Positions 44,081 to 56,480 of a stretch of 64,000 bases of DNA are shown one piece after another. The stretch spans positions 377,859-441,858 of the forward strand of contig MNCI01002038.1 in the NCBI GenBank assembly GCA_015680685.1. The letters are read 5' to 3'. Each line of letters begins with the position of its first letter. Position 1 is the stretch's first letter. Made by a program: the position numbers and the translations under genes. This DNA comes from Gnetum montanum (taxonomy: Eukaryota; Streptophyta; Gnetopsida; Gnetales; Gnetaceae). The notes under the pieces are model-generated. The model was given only the letters and a program-made list of their open reading frames with translations. It was not told where the DNA came from and ran no database searches.

Positions 44081-47000
44081 TCATAATACAATTTTTGTTG
44101 TAATAGCTAAAAAATCCCTTCATTTAGGTTTCTTTTTTTTTTTGATAAAATTTATATATGAATTAGGCTAATATGTTTCTTGAGTAACTTTGTTTGAATG
44201 TATGTTTTAAGCATAAGATTTTACAGGTAGGGGCAAGATGAGGGGTATAGCTGAGGCATTCAAGGAAAGACGGTAATGGCTACAATTGAAGCTGCAACCT
44301 AAGGGGAAGGGTCTTCTGAAGTTTCTGTGTCAACAATAGCCTTTGGTTATTGGAATCTCTTTATAGAAACAAACTTTCTACTAGTCTTTTTATGTGTGTT
44401 TTTGTTAATTTTTTATAGTGAATTGTAATAGTTTCACTTCAAGCTAAGCTCTTTTGTCATCAGTATTTAGCATGCCTTCCTATACATTTGCATTCCCAAT
44501 GCAAAAACATTCTAAAGTTTAGTTCTATTCTTTTTTCAATGCTTTCGGGAGTGGCAGGGAATTCTGAAGTTATAATTTTTTGCTACTATCTTGAGTAATC
44601 TTCTTTTGCTACACCCTTTTACAATGTAAAGAAACATTTGTAAATTCATTTTCTCTTTATCTCATTATATATTTTGTGTAGGTTTTATCATTTCTATGGC
44701 TGTGCTTTGAAATTTAGCAGTTACCATGGAGTAGATGCATTCAGTTGTTATGATTGTGACTGCTTTTTCATTTGCAATATGCATTTTAATAAAATGCAAA
44801 AGTGTTAGCATTTTTGCTAGCACATGAAAATTATTAGCCAATTTGAGATGTCGGCTTGACTTTAGTCATAATTTTAACAATTTTTTCTACTTATTGGGAC
44901 TTAAAGAGTTCAAATTTGATAATTTCTGCTTACCTTCTTTCATGCAGTGAGGCCTTTTCTTTATGTACATATTCTTTGATTAATGGAATCTAATGGATAA
45001 TATGGTTGTTAACCTGGTAAATTTTAAAAATGAGAACTTCTGCACCTCTGGTAGCCTAAACCCTGGGAAGATCTTCAGCAAGATCATGCTATGATGATCC
45101 TAGCTAATGCCAAGGAAAACGACGATGAGCTCTCTACTGACACACATGTCTTACCATAATCATAAATAACCAATTATTTATAAATCTTCCCTAGCCAAAG
45201 AGTCACTGGAGGGGAGCCAATGATTATATTTATCTTGGTTATTCATAATCTCGGTTATATATAATGATATATTTATAATCATAAACATAAATGATTATAT
45301 ATAATGATTATAAACATTTCATCATAAATAAAGTCAATTATTTATAACAATTTCATTATATATATCTTATGGATAATGCTAACCAAGATATAATCATTAT
45401 GGGTTAGCATTATGAATGAATAAATAATATCTCTAAAATTATGGATTATAAGTAATATTTCATCATATCTTGGCTTTATTTATTATGAAATGCTTACTGT
45501 TCGAATGAATCTTATAATCCATAATATCTCAAATTATAATTATGGATTATTGCTTTAATTATAATAATCTCATAACATTTATTGGATTCCACAATAATTA
45601 TAATATAATAATTATGAATGAGGTGTTGGCATCATTGATATCTTGTCCATAATAATAATAATGTCAATATATAAAAGCCCCTGATATAATAATAACATTA
45701 TTTATGCATTTGTAACATGATTTTTTATATCTCCACGAACGAATACGCATTACAAATATATGTTGCAGTGCCAATTTAGTTTGATCTCTTCATATTCCCT
45801 CACCTGCATGCACCACATGCATGGGAGCTAAAGAATCAATGCAAGGGAGTTGAATCTCTACTCGATTAATGCCCCCTAACCCCTGACCTTCCCATATCCT
45901 TTTGATGTAGTATATAAAGAAGAAAGGCTATGTAGCTCTTAAGAGAAAATGATGGTTAAGATAGAATGGAATCGAAGTGGATCTTCATACTTCGTTTGAT
46001 GCCTATTTTGAAAGGGAAGTAACATTTGAACCACTAACAAGGCATACTCTCTACACTCTTCTCCACTTGAAAGAAGTAAGATTCTTAGAGCTTAAATTTT
46101 TATTCATGCACTTTTCAAATGTAAAAAGGAAAGTAAATATCAAGGATATCAAACAACTCAAAGTTCATCTAACAACTATAGATAAGAAGGTTTAATGACT
46201 AGAATTATCAACTATAAAGCATGAATGTTGAACTTAATTTGACATCCAATCAAGATTAAGAGATACTTGTGCAACCTATGTTAAGGAAGAAAAGCCTTGT
46301 CCTTTTTATGAAAATGCTACTAATCTTTTTTCCTATAGTAAGATCTCACTTGAAATGCAAACCATTTCTCTTTTCATTGCAGTGATACAAGTGTGTATAA
46401 ATTCAAAGATCTTCATTCCTCCTCTTAAGAATCTTGGGACATTCCTTCCCATTAGGGAATTTACTTAGGTTTTTACTTTCTACTAAATACTTCTTATGAT
46501 TTATGTTTTATCGTATATAGAAATTCTCTTGTCATTCTTCTTTACCATATGTATTTTAATTATTTCTTCCCATATCATTTTACTATTTCTTTTGTTGGGT
46601 TTCTAAAACTTTTGTTAATCAAATGGACATCCTTGGACCAATAGTCATCAAGTTACCAAAACACTAGTTCCATTTACATAAGAACAAAGAAAGCAACATA
46701 GTTATGACCAAATAACATTGTTCTAGTTATAATTCCTTTAAAATTTTACAACATCCTTCACAAAACTGAAGCAAAAACTTACATCAATCCTAGGCTCTAT
46801 GATCTTTTTTGAAAAACTCTAAAATTGTATTTCTACAATACCACGTACTAATAAACCATGGAAGTTTTGTTCATACCTTACCTTACAATAAGCCAACAAG
46901 AAATCATTAATAGAATTAAGTGCAAGTGATGACATAGAGCACTAGGCATAAAATCATTATAAATTTTTTGAATAAAGTAAAGATACTAAAGATTTAAATC

Positions 47001-47139
47001 CAAGGCCTTCCACTTGACAAACCTAAGTTGTAAGTCTTCCTTCTATAGTCATCTTGCCAATTTCCTATGAATTGGATTTTTGAAAATTTGATGTCATAAT
47101 CTCTTTTGATAGGTTCATAATGTAGTATTCTTTCAACAT
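44081..47139. other. AT-rich intergenic region
   Basis: No recognised gene. 45140-45700 is very AT-rich with inverted repeats (taatgctaacc/ggttagcatta at about 45374-45410, and attatggattataag with its complement ending near 45524). A small plus-strand ORF at 45977-46195 has no recognisable domain. The remaining DNA shows no coding signal that I can support. Confidence 0.5.
45140..45700. repeat. AT-rich foldback region
   Basis: Several overlapping imperfect inverted repeats built on attatggattat and ataatccataat, plus taatgctaacc with its complement 20-25 bases away. This could be a MITE-like or decayed foldback element. Termini and target duplication were not identified. Confidence 0.4.
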
Positions 47140-48181
47140 TGATGAGGTATGATGTGATTATAGATGCTTAACTATATGAATCTATGAGTGCACGCAATAC
47201 ACCTAATTTAATTCTAAGGGAAGATTAGGGGGAACATATACTATTTCTATTATTACATTCATAATCTTCCTAACACACACTTATAGTTGTCATTGTATGG
47301 TTAAGTAAAGTCAAGACACATGATCAGTTTATTATTTTACCCAAGTAGAATTATAGAAAAATGTGATGAAAATGTAAATGAAATTTAATAACTAATTAAC
47401 TAATGGTGGAAAGTAGTAAATTTGCAATGTATTGAGTATTTGTTCCATCAACCTACAATAATGCTATTGGATATACCATGCTAACTTCTTGGTGAATCAA
47501 GTTAAGTATTTAAAACTAAAACTAATTTTTCACTTACATTCATTGGGACCCTTTTAAATCTATAAAATAAAGTAGTTTCAAAATTCCTTTTACAAAATCT
47601 TTTTAATCTGTAACTTAGCATTACCCACTAGAATGAATCTATAACTTGGGATTTCCATGACAATGCTCTAACTACTAAGTATTTAAACACTTAATATCTT
47701 AACACATTTAATTCATTTTGCTAATGGAAAACATGAAAGTAAATATGATTACTAATAAATATAAACAATTCATATAAAATAAACTACAAAAAGCATAAAA
47801 CTAAGTTAAAGCACTGCAATATTAGGAATCAATATTAATCTTTATTGTCAAACTTGATTACATTTAGCCATACCTACTTGAATAAGATTCTAATAGCAAA
47901 TAATAAATAAATGTTTTGGAAACTTGTTAACTTACTAAATTTTTTTAAAAGTAAACTAATAGAGTTTCATTAAGACTAGCTAAAATCTAATTGATTTCTT
48001 TGTCTGTGCATTTCATATATATCAATGAGGCTTATCACTATATCCATGTGTATGCATTCATGCAAATTGCCATCATATCTTATTAATGTAACACTTATGT
48101 GACTAATACCTATGTTGACACTTTTTGTAACATGTCATATTAGCTTGAATTTGACTAATATCCTTTACGTTGATTTCATCA
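47140..48181 (-). repeat. Ancient Athila-like 3' LTR (with nested SINE)
   Basis: The plus strand begins tgatgaggtatgatg and includes ttgtatggttaagtaaagtc (47295-47313), colinear with the LTR at 61947-62722. It ends tttcatca followed by taccccaataaaaaact...attcatcctcaatttt (48182-48225), the decayed polypurine tract and flank seen at 11391 and 62723. High divergence and a SINE copy inside (47585-47690) show that it is old. Confidence 0.6.
47585..47690 (-). repeat. tRNA-derived SINE copy 1
   Basis: Minus strand: A-box-like TTAGTAGTTAGAGC, later AAGTTATAGATTCATTCTAGTGGGTAATGC-type B-box region (TTCATTCTAG from GTTCGATTCTAG), then a body shared with the copies at 48325, 50095 and 50323. Diverged. 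Confidence 0.55.
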
Positions 48182-48324
48182 TACCCCAATAAAAAACTTA
48201 AAATTCATCCTCAATTTTGCACAAAAAACTATATACTATTCAAAAAAATTGACTTTGACTCATTAACTAACAAAATTTGTAAGTGTTACATACAAAAATT
48301 TTTTAAGATGGTTATCCTTTTAAA

Positions 48325-48440
48325 AAAAATAATTACATCATGAAAAAATTAATTCAAACTTAGCATTGCCCACTAGAATGAAACCTGTAACTTAAAGCTT
48401 TAAATCAAGAGTCTTACCACTAAGCTAATACCTCATTGTT
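48325..48440 (-). repeat. tRNA-derived SINE copy 2
   Basis: Minus strand: TTAGCTTAGTGGTAAGAC (A box), CTCTTGATTTAAAGC, GTTTCATTCTAGTGGGCAATG (B-box region and start of the body). Same layout as copy 4. Confidence 0.6.
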
Positions 48441-50094
48441 TTATGGATCAATAAATTGTATACCTAGGAGCATACTCTTTATTCTAATCCTAACTAGGTT
48501 CACAAAATGGTGAAATAAATGCTATTTTTAAAAACTTTAAAAAATATTAAAAAAAAACTAATTCAAGGCAAACTATTTAACTACTTGCTGAGCATGCACC
48601 ATGTCTTCCAAATTTGTTTAACCATTAAAGAACCAAGAATAGAGATGACTTAAGAAAAAGGAAAACAACAAATAAAATTATTAAAAGACCAACTGTTATC
48701 AATTTGATGTTTCCTTGCATAATTCTATTTTTATTATCCTATTTCTTTTTTATTTTCTTGTTTCTTGTTTAATTTCTATTTTTAGATTTGATATATAGGT
48801 AAATAAATCTTTTTAGATTATATATTTTGAGAGTAAGTGTTTTCCCTACCTTAACTTTAATAATTAGTGCACAAGATCCACACAATATAAGTTTGATTAA
48901 GACTTGTAATTGATAGTACATAGACTCCAAATTCATATTTTAGTACTGTAATATAATGAATTGTAAGTTAATGATATGACAAATATCTTTTAAATTCTGA
49001 AATTTTTAATTGGTTGTATTAGTGCAATATGAACAAGAGGAATCTCAAACATAACCTAAAAGGAGATTTTAAAGTATTAGAGCATGGAGAAAGATCTTAA
49101 TGCAAACCTATCCCTATTGACAAATGGATATCATCTATTAAATGCTATAACACATTGTAATTGTTGTAAAGACCCTTAATGAAAAGACATGTTATAATCA
49201 TGGGACATATCTCTTAAAAGAACCTTTTGGGATTTGACTTGAGGTATTTATATTGATAATTTAGAGGCATCCTAGAATGGATTTATGAAGGAAACATGGA
49301 AAGTGATGGGTAATTGGATAGCAAGGATAAAAATGGATTTTTCTATCTATTTTGGCTTGGATTTTTAGTCTAACTATGATGACAATGCTAGATTGCCTTT
49401 AAGAGCTAAATATTAAAAGATCCTAGAGAACATAACCTTAAAACACTCATTTACTTTAAATTTCATCATTAATGAAGTTACTATCCTTTTCCTTCTACAT
49501 TTTTCCTTATGTTACCTTTGAATGCATAATGTTAAGTGTAAGTAAACTTGAAATTTATCATGATATCAAAAAATGGTAAGTCAAAAATTTAATTTTTAAA
49601 CAAATATATTCCATGATAACAATATCAAGTCATACGTTCTAATTAAACAAGTTATTGGCTAAACCCTTGAAATTTATATAGTGCCAAAGAAACTTAAGAA
49701 AGTAGTAGCATATGTTTGAAACTAAAAGAATCATCACCTATAGGATCAATGGTTATCCTACTAAGGTGAAGTCCTAGGAGGGCCAACGGATGAGTGAAAA
49801 CTTAATCTCTTTTAAGTGGCTATGCCCAAGCTCAAATCTAGATCTTATGACTTGAAATATAAGTACTTTAATATCAATTCAAGTAGCAGTCCCTAATAGC
49901 ATATGCTTAAAACTAACATCCTCAAAGTTTTATTAATGAAGTGAAGGGTTTGTGGAGCTCTAAAAAATCAAAATGTGATATTTTATAATTTCTTATTAAT
50001 AAATCATAAGAAGTCCAACACCCCAAACACCAAGCAATATAATTTCTCTTTGGGAGTGGGGAATAGGGGGAGAAGGGTTCTTATTAAACCCAAA
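48441..50094. other. AT-rich intergenic DNA
   Basis: No gene or element recognised. Homopolymer A/T runs and short ORFs only. Confidence 0.5.
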
Positions 50095-50255
50095 ATTAAA
50101 TTTAAAACTTAAAAAAAAATTAATAAAATTTATCTATAAGATATATAGTCAAATTAGAACTTTATAACTTAACATTATCAACTAGAATCAAGCCCATAAC
50201 TTGAAGCTTTCAAATTAGAGTCTTACCACTAGATTAACAATTCAATTGCATGTAG
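50095..50255 (-). repeat. tRNA-derived SINE copy 3
   Basis: Minus strand: GTTAATCTAGTGGTAAGACT (A box), GGGCTTGATTCTAG (decayed B box), then GATAATGTTAAGTTATAAAG and an AT-rich tail. Same body as copy 4. Confidence 0.65.
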
Positions 50256-50322
50256 CCCCTATGCATCATGAAATTTTTATAAAACTTAACGCAAAACATA
50301 TTAGTATGTCAAGTGATAGAGC

Positions 50323-50610
50323 CTCTTGTATCTTGGGGGTGTTGGAATCCTAAAATAATTGTAATATAGGTATATCCCAAGATGTATAATTTAATTAGAA
50401 CTTTATAACTTAACATTGTCCACTAGATTCTCTTGTATCTTGGGGGTGTTGGAATCCTAAAATAATTGTAATATAGGTATATCCCAAGATGTATAATTTA
50501 ATTAGAACTTTATAACTTAACATTGTCCACTAGAATCGAACCCATGACTTAGAGCTTTTAAATCAAGAGTTTTACTATTAGGTTAACACCTCATTTTTAT
50601 GGGTTATGGG
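50323..50610 (-). repeat. tRNA-derived SINE copy 4 with 107-bp tandem duplication
   Basis: The clearest copy. On the minus strand the head has GTTAACCTAATAGTAAAACT (A-box region) and CATGGGTTCGATTCTAGTGG (canonical Pol III B box GGTTCGATTC). The body follows. A 107-bp part of the body (50323-50429 and 50430-50536) is tandemly duplicated with near identity. Confidence 0.7.
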
Positions 50611-50697
50611 TTTAAATCCCATCATACTCACACAATACTTGACCACTCTCAGAAGAAAAAAGCATGCTTATCAAAATTAAACATGTGACTTGTGTAG

Positions 50698-52340
50698 TGA
50701 CCGAAAACATCGGGGGTTGGAATGGGACACCGAGAGGTTCACGGTTGCATAGTCTTGACCTTGCTTTCACACGAGGGCCTACTAGGAATGAGGCGGGATG
50801 CCCAGGATGGTCTTGTCAATCAAACTAGGACTTACAAGTGTTACAACAGAATGAGTGTTAAGGTGTTAATATGGTGTTTCGTGGTGTCTGCAGGTGTGAT
50901 TGTAGTAGATGTTTTGGGTGCAAAAATGAGGGTGCAAACATGCAAAAATTTTCTTAAACAATGAAAAATTGAAAATAAAATGCTAGAGAAAATGCAAAAA
51001 ATGCACAGAACATGAGCAAGAGAGAGAATGACACCATCCCAAATGGGGGGAGGGGAGTGTAGTCAATTACAAAGAAAAGGTTTAGGAGGTACGCAGCATA
51101 CAACAAGTGTAGTAGGTAAGTGTAGTCATAGTCTTAAGGTGTCTAGCTATGAAGAATTGATGTTGCCATAGAGTCTAAGCCTACCAAGTTGGTTGTCGTA
51201 GTGTCCTACATGCTACGGTGGTGTACAATGTGCTAGGTGGTGTACAACAGTGCCTCGGTGTCCCAAGGTTTGTCAAGATGCCAAGTGTGCTCAGGTGCTA
51301 GGGTATTGAGAAAGCGAGTTTGCTAGTTGAATGTTTGAAAATGCCAACCCCTAAAATGTGAAGCACGGGGGTATTTATAGGCTTAGGATTAGCATGAACT
51401 ATAGATTGGGTGGCATGTGGTAGAGGGGTAGTTGGAACTACGCTAGCCCCAACTACGCTCCCAAACAAATGGTGTTCTACTGGTGTGCTCTAATGGACCC
51501 CATGAAACTACTAGACTATGACTACACTACCGAGACTGCATGTGCAAGTGCCAAGCAAAGTACCTGAAAATAGTATAAAATGGTGAAATTTGGAGACTAA
51601 GCTTTGATACTACACTACCCACTCTCTCAAGTGGTGTCGAGTGTAGGTACAATTTAGGGGGAAATGGGGGATGCAAATGAAATGCAAATTGCTAATCTTG
51701 CTTACCAAAGGAATGTTAGATTTGAAATGTAGGTTGATGCTAAGTTCTAGAAGCTTTTGAAGGTAGTTTCGATAGACTACACTAACTACACTCTAGAGCA
51801 TAGCCCTGGGAGCTAGGAAAATCTTGCCAAAAAATGATGCTCTATGCAAGCTATGTTAGCTATGCTCTAAAGTGTAGTCCTAGAAGTGAGAGCGTAGCCC
51901 TGATACTTAGAAAAATCTGGTGAAGATGACATGCCCATGTAGACTATGCTAACTATCCTCTAGAGCATAGTAGGGAGTGTAGGCTTGAGAGTTAGAAAAT
52001 CTGCCAAACTATTTTTTCCATCTCATACATGCTTAGCAGCCTCTAACTTGACACTTAGGAAAATTTGCAAAACTGGTCATTCCAAGATTGACTACAATCT
52101 AGAGCATAGTTTTGGTAGGGTGAGCATAGCTAGGACACTTAGAAAAATTTGTAGTTGCTATTGACACTTAGAAAAATTTTGTAAATCTGGACTTTTAGCG
52201 TCAACTACGCTAACTACGTTGTAGAGCATAGTTCCAATAGTGGGAGCATATTCTCAACACTTTAGAAAACATTTTTCAAGCTTTGACACTTAGACAAATC
52301 TATAGTTGAGACCTAAGAGCCCAAATTTGATGGTGTTTCA
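50698..52340 (-). repeat. 3' LTR of element 3
   Basis: Plus strand TGACCGAAAA...GGTGTTTCA, paired with 59662-61314. Minus-strand TATA box TATAAATA at 51379-51372. The ACTATGCTC/GAGCATAGT array fills 51420-52260, upstream of the TATA box. The minus-strand start TGAAACACC is the same as in element 2. Confidence 0.88.
51420..52260. repeat. ACTATGCTC/GAGCATAGT motif array (3' LTR, element 3)
   Basis: Facing pairs such as actacgctaactacgttgtagagcatag and ctaactatcctctagagcatag recur at irregular spacing, alternating with the phrase acacttagaaaaattt. Some sites keep the CpG form (tacgct, agcgtag). Same organisation as 60415-61240 and 8040-8850. Confidence 0.85.
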
Positions 52341-54880
52341 TTGGTTCCTCTTTGTTGATGTCTAGAGGAGTGGCTCGAGAGACATCGATAAAGAATGCAA
52401 AACACCATAATGGGCCTAGCATAACATCAACTGAGCATCACTTTATCATGCTCAAGAGTGCTAAAGATAATGGTATGTTAAGGATAAAGCATGTAGGGAA
52501 TGTGTTAAGGGATGACAAGGGAATGAGATGCAAATAATGTATACTACTGCAAGATCTAGAGTCAACATGGCTGATGAGGATCATGGCACCAAGGTGGCTT
52601 ATTGCCAAAATAGTGACCCCTCATCAGAGTGCTTGTGAGAGAGTCAGCATCCATGGCACCAAAGTAGTTTATCCCTAAAATTATGACCTCTCATTTGAGT
52701 GCTTGTGAGAAGGTCGATGCAAATTTAGGGTTGGACTAGTTGCAAAATTGCAGCTCTACTAGTTGTGCTTAGGGACTTGTTTTGCCCCATTTTTTTATGA
52801 ATGTGAGGTGAACCTGCTTTGGATTCTGCACATTGCAAAATGCTAGCTGGGGGATGCTTTTCATCAGATGGGTTACATGCAACCTAATGGGCTTTACTTT
52901 AGTGCAACCATGTCACATCTATAGGACATGTGTTTCCTCCTCGAGATGAGTTGCATTACATCCACTTGGGCTTTGACTAGCCCATAGAGGCTCCCCATAG
53001 GATGAGGATGAGTTGTGTTACATCTACTATGGGTTCTACAATTGACATAAAGAGAGTGCCATGTGCATTGATAGGGTTACAAGCTCGGTGATGCAAAGGG
53101 AAGTAGGGAAATGCAAGGTAAAATAGATAAACATGAGTAGGCAAGAGGGTTGCCAAAGCAGTGGCAACGAGAACAACAGAGATAGCCCCTCCTTAAGCTA
53201 AGGAGGAGGAGGCACCTAGGAAGAAGTTGCACAAGGTCATGGAGGCCTTCTAGTAGTTTTATGTAGAGGGGTTGTTCCACCCTAATGAGGGTGATTTTTC
53301 CAACCTCTTTGATGTGTGTAGCTAGGAGATCCCCCTGCTCTCACACTTGAGGGCTTGCTTGGTAAGCACTTTAAGTTGCCATCTATTTTTGCTCTTTTTC
53401 TCTTGCATGTTTGGCTATTTAGTTGTTGCTAAATATTGCATCATGTTGGGTTACAACTTCAGATATCCTTACCAGCAATCCACTAACTGCACCTACCCAC
53501 TACATGAAGTCGTTGGTGGAGACGCCAAATAAACTTGCCTTCATGAAAGGCATAGTTGAGGACATGGTGGACCGCATATAGTAGGTGGATTCTGAGCTTG
53601 ATATATGTGTTGTTTTGCTTGCATTGCTTTACTAATTTTACGCTTAGTCTATGGCTAATGTTGATTTTCTTGTTGCATGCCAACAATTTCTAAGTTCTGC
53701 TGGGATCCGAACTAGGTGGCCAAAGCAGATGTCATCCCTGAGTATCCACTTGAAGTTGAGCAAGTGCCTTGCCATGTGTATGAGGTAGCTAGCAAGTGCA
53801 CACTTTCTAGTGTAAAAGCATTATGAAGCTGCAAGTGCTCGAACAAGCACCTGTGGAAATGCATGCATGAGCTTCAAGAGACGATGGTAAGTCAAAATGA
53901 GAAGATCAAGGACCTTCAATTCTGATATGATTTTTTGTTAGCTTGAGCATGGGGATATGGTACTTGGTGGACCATAGAGATCGATTATGTTAGGTACTGG
54001 TTGACGATCTAGGACAAGAATGAGGCCACTTGGGAGGTCATCGAACAAAGGCTACAGATGGACCTACCTACCTGGAAGGGCCAAAGAGCTTCAACGCTAA
54101 GGTGTGCAAGTGGGGGCACATGCAGAAGGACCACAAGCGCCACTACAAGCATGAGCAAGATGTATATCTATAGCAACTCAAAGATAAGTATATCAAATCT
54201 TACCACCTTGAGTTGTTTTTTGAGGTAATTAGTGGAAGTTGGGCTTTCGAGATATTCACTTGCCACACAGTAGTTAGTGGTTCTCCTAAGTAGGAGATTG
54301 CTATGCCTTTAGGAAAGACTTTGTCTACCACCTTTTCGATGCAGCCATCCGCATGGATTGCTATGAATGAAGGTAAGACCTTTGCAGGTGTTGACTTTGG
54401 CCAAGAAGACTGGATGTGGCTATTAGAGGTTGAGATCCTTTGATGCTTGGAGGAGGGCCCTAATACAATACCTCCAAACATGATCAATGTGGAACCCTCT
54501 CAGGTTAGATCTTTTATGTTACTTTTTATACTTTTTTCTATTAGTTGTATTATGTACACTTGCTTACAATCTTTTATGTTTTGTCGTTGCTACTAATGGG
54601 CACCAAGTGATGCTACAAGCCCTAGTGGCACAATGGAAGAAGAGGAGCCTCCACCCCCACCTAGCACCATCGGTTATGCAAATCCTGATGTAGCCCTATC
54701 ATTGGGAATTTTTGTATTTTTTTGGTATTTTTGCTATATGATATAGAGGATGCAACAAGTTATATATTTTTTTATGAAATGGTATAGAAATTTTGTCATG
54801 TGGAGTGTATGATGAGTAGACTTTTGTGTTTATTTGTTGTGTGTTGCATGAATGATACGATAGATAATGCGATTGCTAGC
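52341..54880 (-). other. 3' internal region of element 3 with plus-strand gene-like segments
   Basis: The minus strand has no RT or integrase. It begins with the polypurine tract AAAGAGGAACCAA (minus, 52353-52341). 52925-53035 matches 24690-24850 of element 2 in complement. On the plus strand, coding-like segments alternate with intron-like ones: EEEAPRKKLHKVMEAF (about 53200), a CTTG|GTAAGC donor-like site at 53360 and CCTTACCAG acceptor-like site at 53475, SLVETPNKLAFMKGIVEDMV (53510-53570), FNAKVCKWGHMQKDHKRHYK (54090-54150), AWIAMNEGKTFAGVDFGQED (54350-54410), and GTMEEEEPPPPPS (54628-54666). This could be an antisense passenger gene. I recognise no domain. Confidence 0.45.
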
Positions 54881-55230
54881 TTTAGGCCATTTCAGGCTAC
54901 ACGTGTAGATAATGCTTTGATGGTTTTAGGCCATTTCGGGCCCCAACAATAGTTTTAGGCCATTTTGAGCCATGTGATAAAGGAAATTTGATTGCTAGTT
55001 TTAGGCTATGATGGACCATGCACTAGTTTAAGGCCTTTTTAGGCCATGCGACATAAGAGGAATTACTAGTTTTAGGCCATGGTGGGCTGTATAGTAGTTT
55101 AAGTCCATTTTGAGCCATAGGATGCTAGTTTAAGGCCATGGTGGGCCATGCTTGGTAGTTTTGGACCATTCTAGGCCATGCATTAAGGAAAGAAAGATTG
55201 CTAGTTTTAGGCCTTGGTGAGCTGTGATGT
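54880..55230. repeat. GGCCTAAAACTAG repeats after protease (element 3)
   Basis: On the minus strand, units such as atggcccaccatggcctaaaactag and atggccttaaactag are repeated about ten times with variable spacing. Homologous to 19900-20150 in element 2. Confidence 0.75.
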
Positions 55231-55489
55231 TTTGTAATCCTTGAACTTTATGATTTTTTATGCATTTTTCTATTTTTATATGTAAACTAACTACCAAAAG
55301 GTAATTAAGTGGGAATGTCAACTTAGTGAAAATGCACAAGGTGAAGAAATGAACACATGTAGAATAAACAATGCAAAAAGGAAAAATGCTAACAACCAAG
55401 CTGATGTCAAATGCAATCAAAATGCAAACAAGAAAAGCATGCAGAAGTGGGGTAGTTAGGGATCCAACACCTATTGGATGAAGGGAATG

Positions 55490-56480
55490 CCTTAGTTGTG
55501 CAGTTGTTTCCTAATTTGGTGTGGGTTAGGAGGTCCATAGGGCCTAGAGGGTACAATATAGTACTTGTCCTAACCTTCATCAACTAAGTTGAAGGGAAAT
55601 TCTATCCACAAAGCATCTTTCAAAGGGTCAGGGGCTTTCATTGGCTCTTCAAGTTGGTCTACTTTGCATTTTCTGCCTTTGTCTTTCGTGGGAGGCATGT
55701 CATCAAGGAACACCACCTTTGACCCTTGTTCAACATCGATGTTGCTGACGGTTAGAGGGGTTGCATTGTCACTATGTCTAATAACCTCTCCACCTTCGTA
55801 TGGAAGGTGGATCTCCTAATGAATTGATGAGGAGATAGCCCATAGTTGGGCTAACTAGGGCCTATCCAAGATCAAGTTGAAACCTAGCATCTCCTCAACC
55901 ACTATGAATTCAGCAATGGTGGGGAATCATTCCCTTACCATGAAGGCTATCATGATAGTTCCTCTTATGACAACATGCAACCCATTGAAGGACTTTAGGC
56001 AGGTTATCTTTGTTGGTTGAATCTAGTCAGCAAGAACAAGCTTGTTAACGACTATGTATGGGATGACATTGGTTGCTGCCCCATCGTTGACATGCATCCT
56101 ATGGATCCTACATTCTTCCACATGGATGGTAATAAACATTGGCATAGTTATGACTTAACCCTTCTTAGGGTCCACCTTAACTGCTTCATCATAAAATGCC
56201 AGGGGAGTTGAACTCGATTTTTATGCAGGGAGAGGCAACATCACAACGTGAATGGACTATTCATCCACTAGAATGTCCTTCGTGATAGGAATGGAGGTTA
56301 ACATGCATACTAACACTTTATTATGGGCAAAGGAAGTCATTACCAGGTTGTACAAGCTTAGCATTATGTTTTTGTATTTTAAATCTTGCTTGACCTGGGT
56401 CAATGCATCAAGGAAATCTTTTCCATTGTCTACCTCTTTGTTGTTGGTGGCCTTCATCTCCTCCATTCGACTCAAGAGAT
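55490..56480 (-). pseudogene. Gag-protease linker and aspartic protease (element 3)
   Basis: The linker has DFLDALTQVKQDLKYKN then MLSLYNLVMTSFAHNKVLVC and MLTSIPITKD (56440-56260). The protease has VNDGAATNVIPYIVVNKLVL (about 56100-56040) with the catalytic D-G pair intact, a GFNLIL segment (about 55870) and IHLPYEGGEVI (about 55800). Frameshifts lie between these parts. The text ends near 55490 with SRPYGPP, which also aligns with the end of the element 2 protease (PPRPYA). Confidence 0.7.

Noticed and set aside
45977-46195. 72-codon plus-strand ORF as a gene
   Set aside because: No recognisable motif and no supporting context; chance ORF in AT-rich DNA cannot be excluded.
50530-50600. Functional tRNA gene on the minus strand
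   Set aside because: A and B boxes are present, but stems do not pair cleanly, several similar diverged copies share the same downstream body, and the layout fits a SINE.
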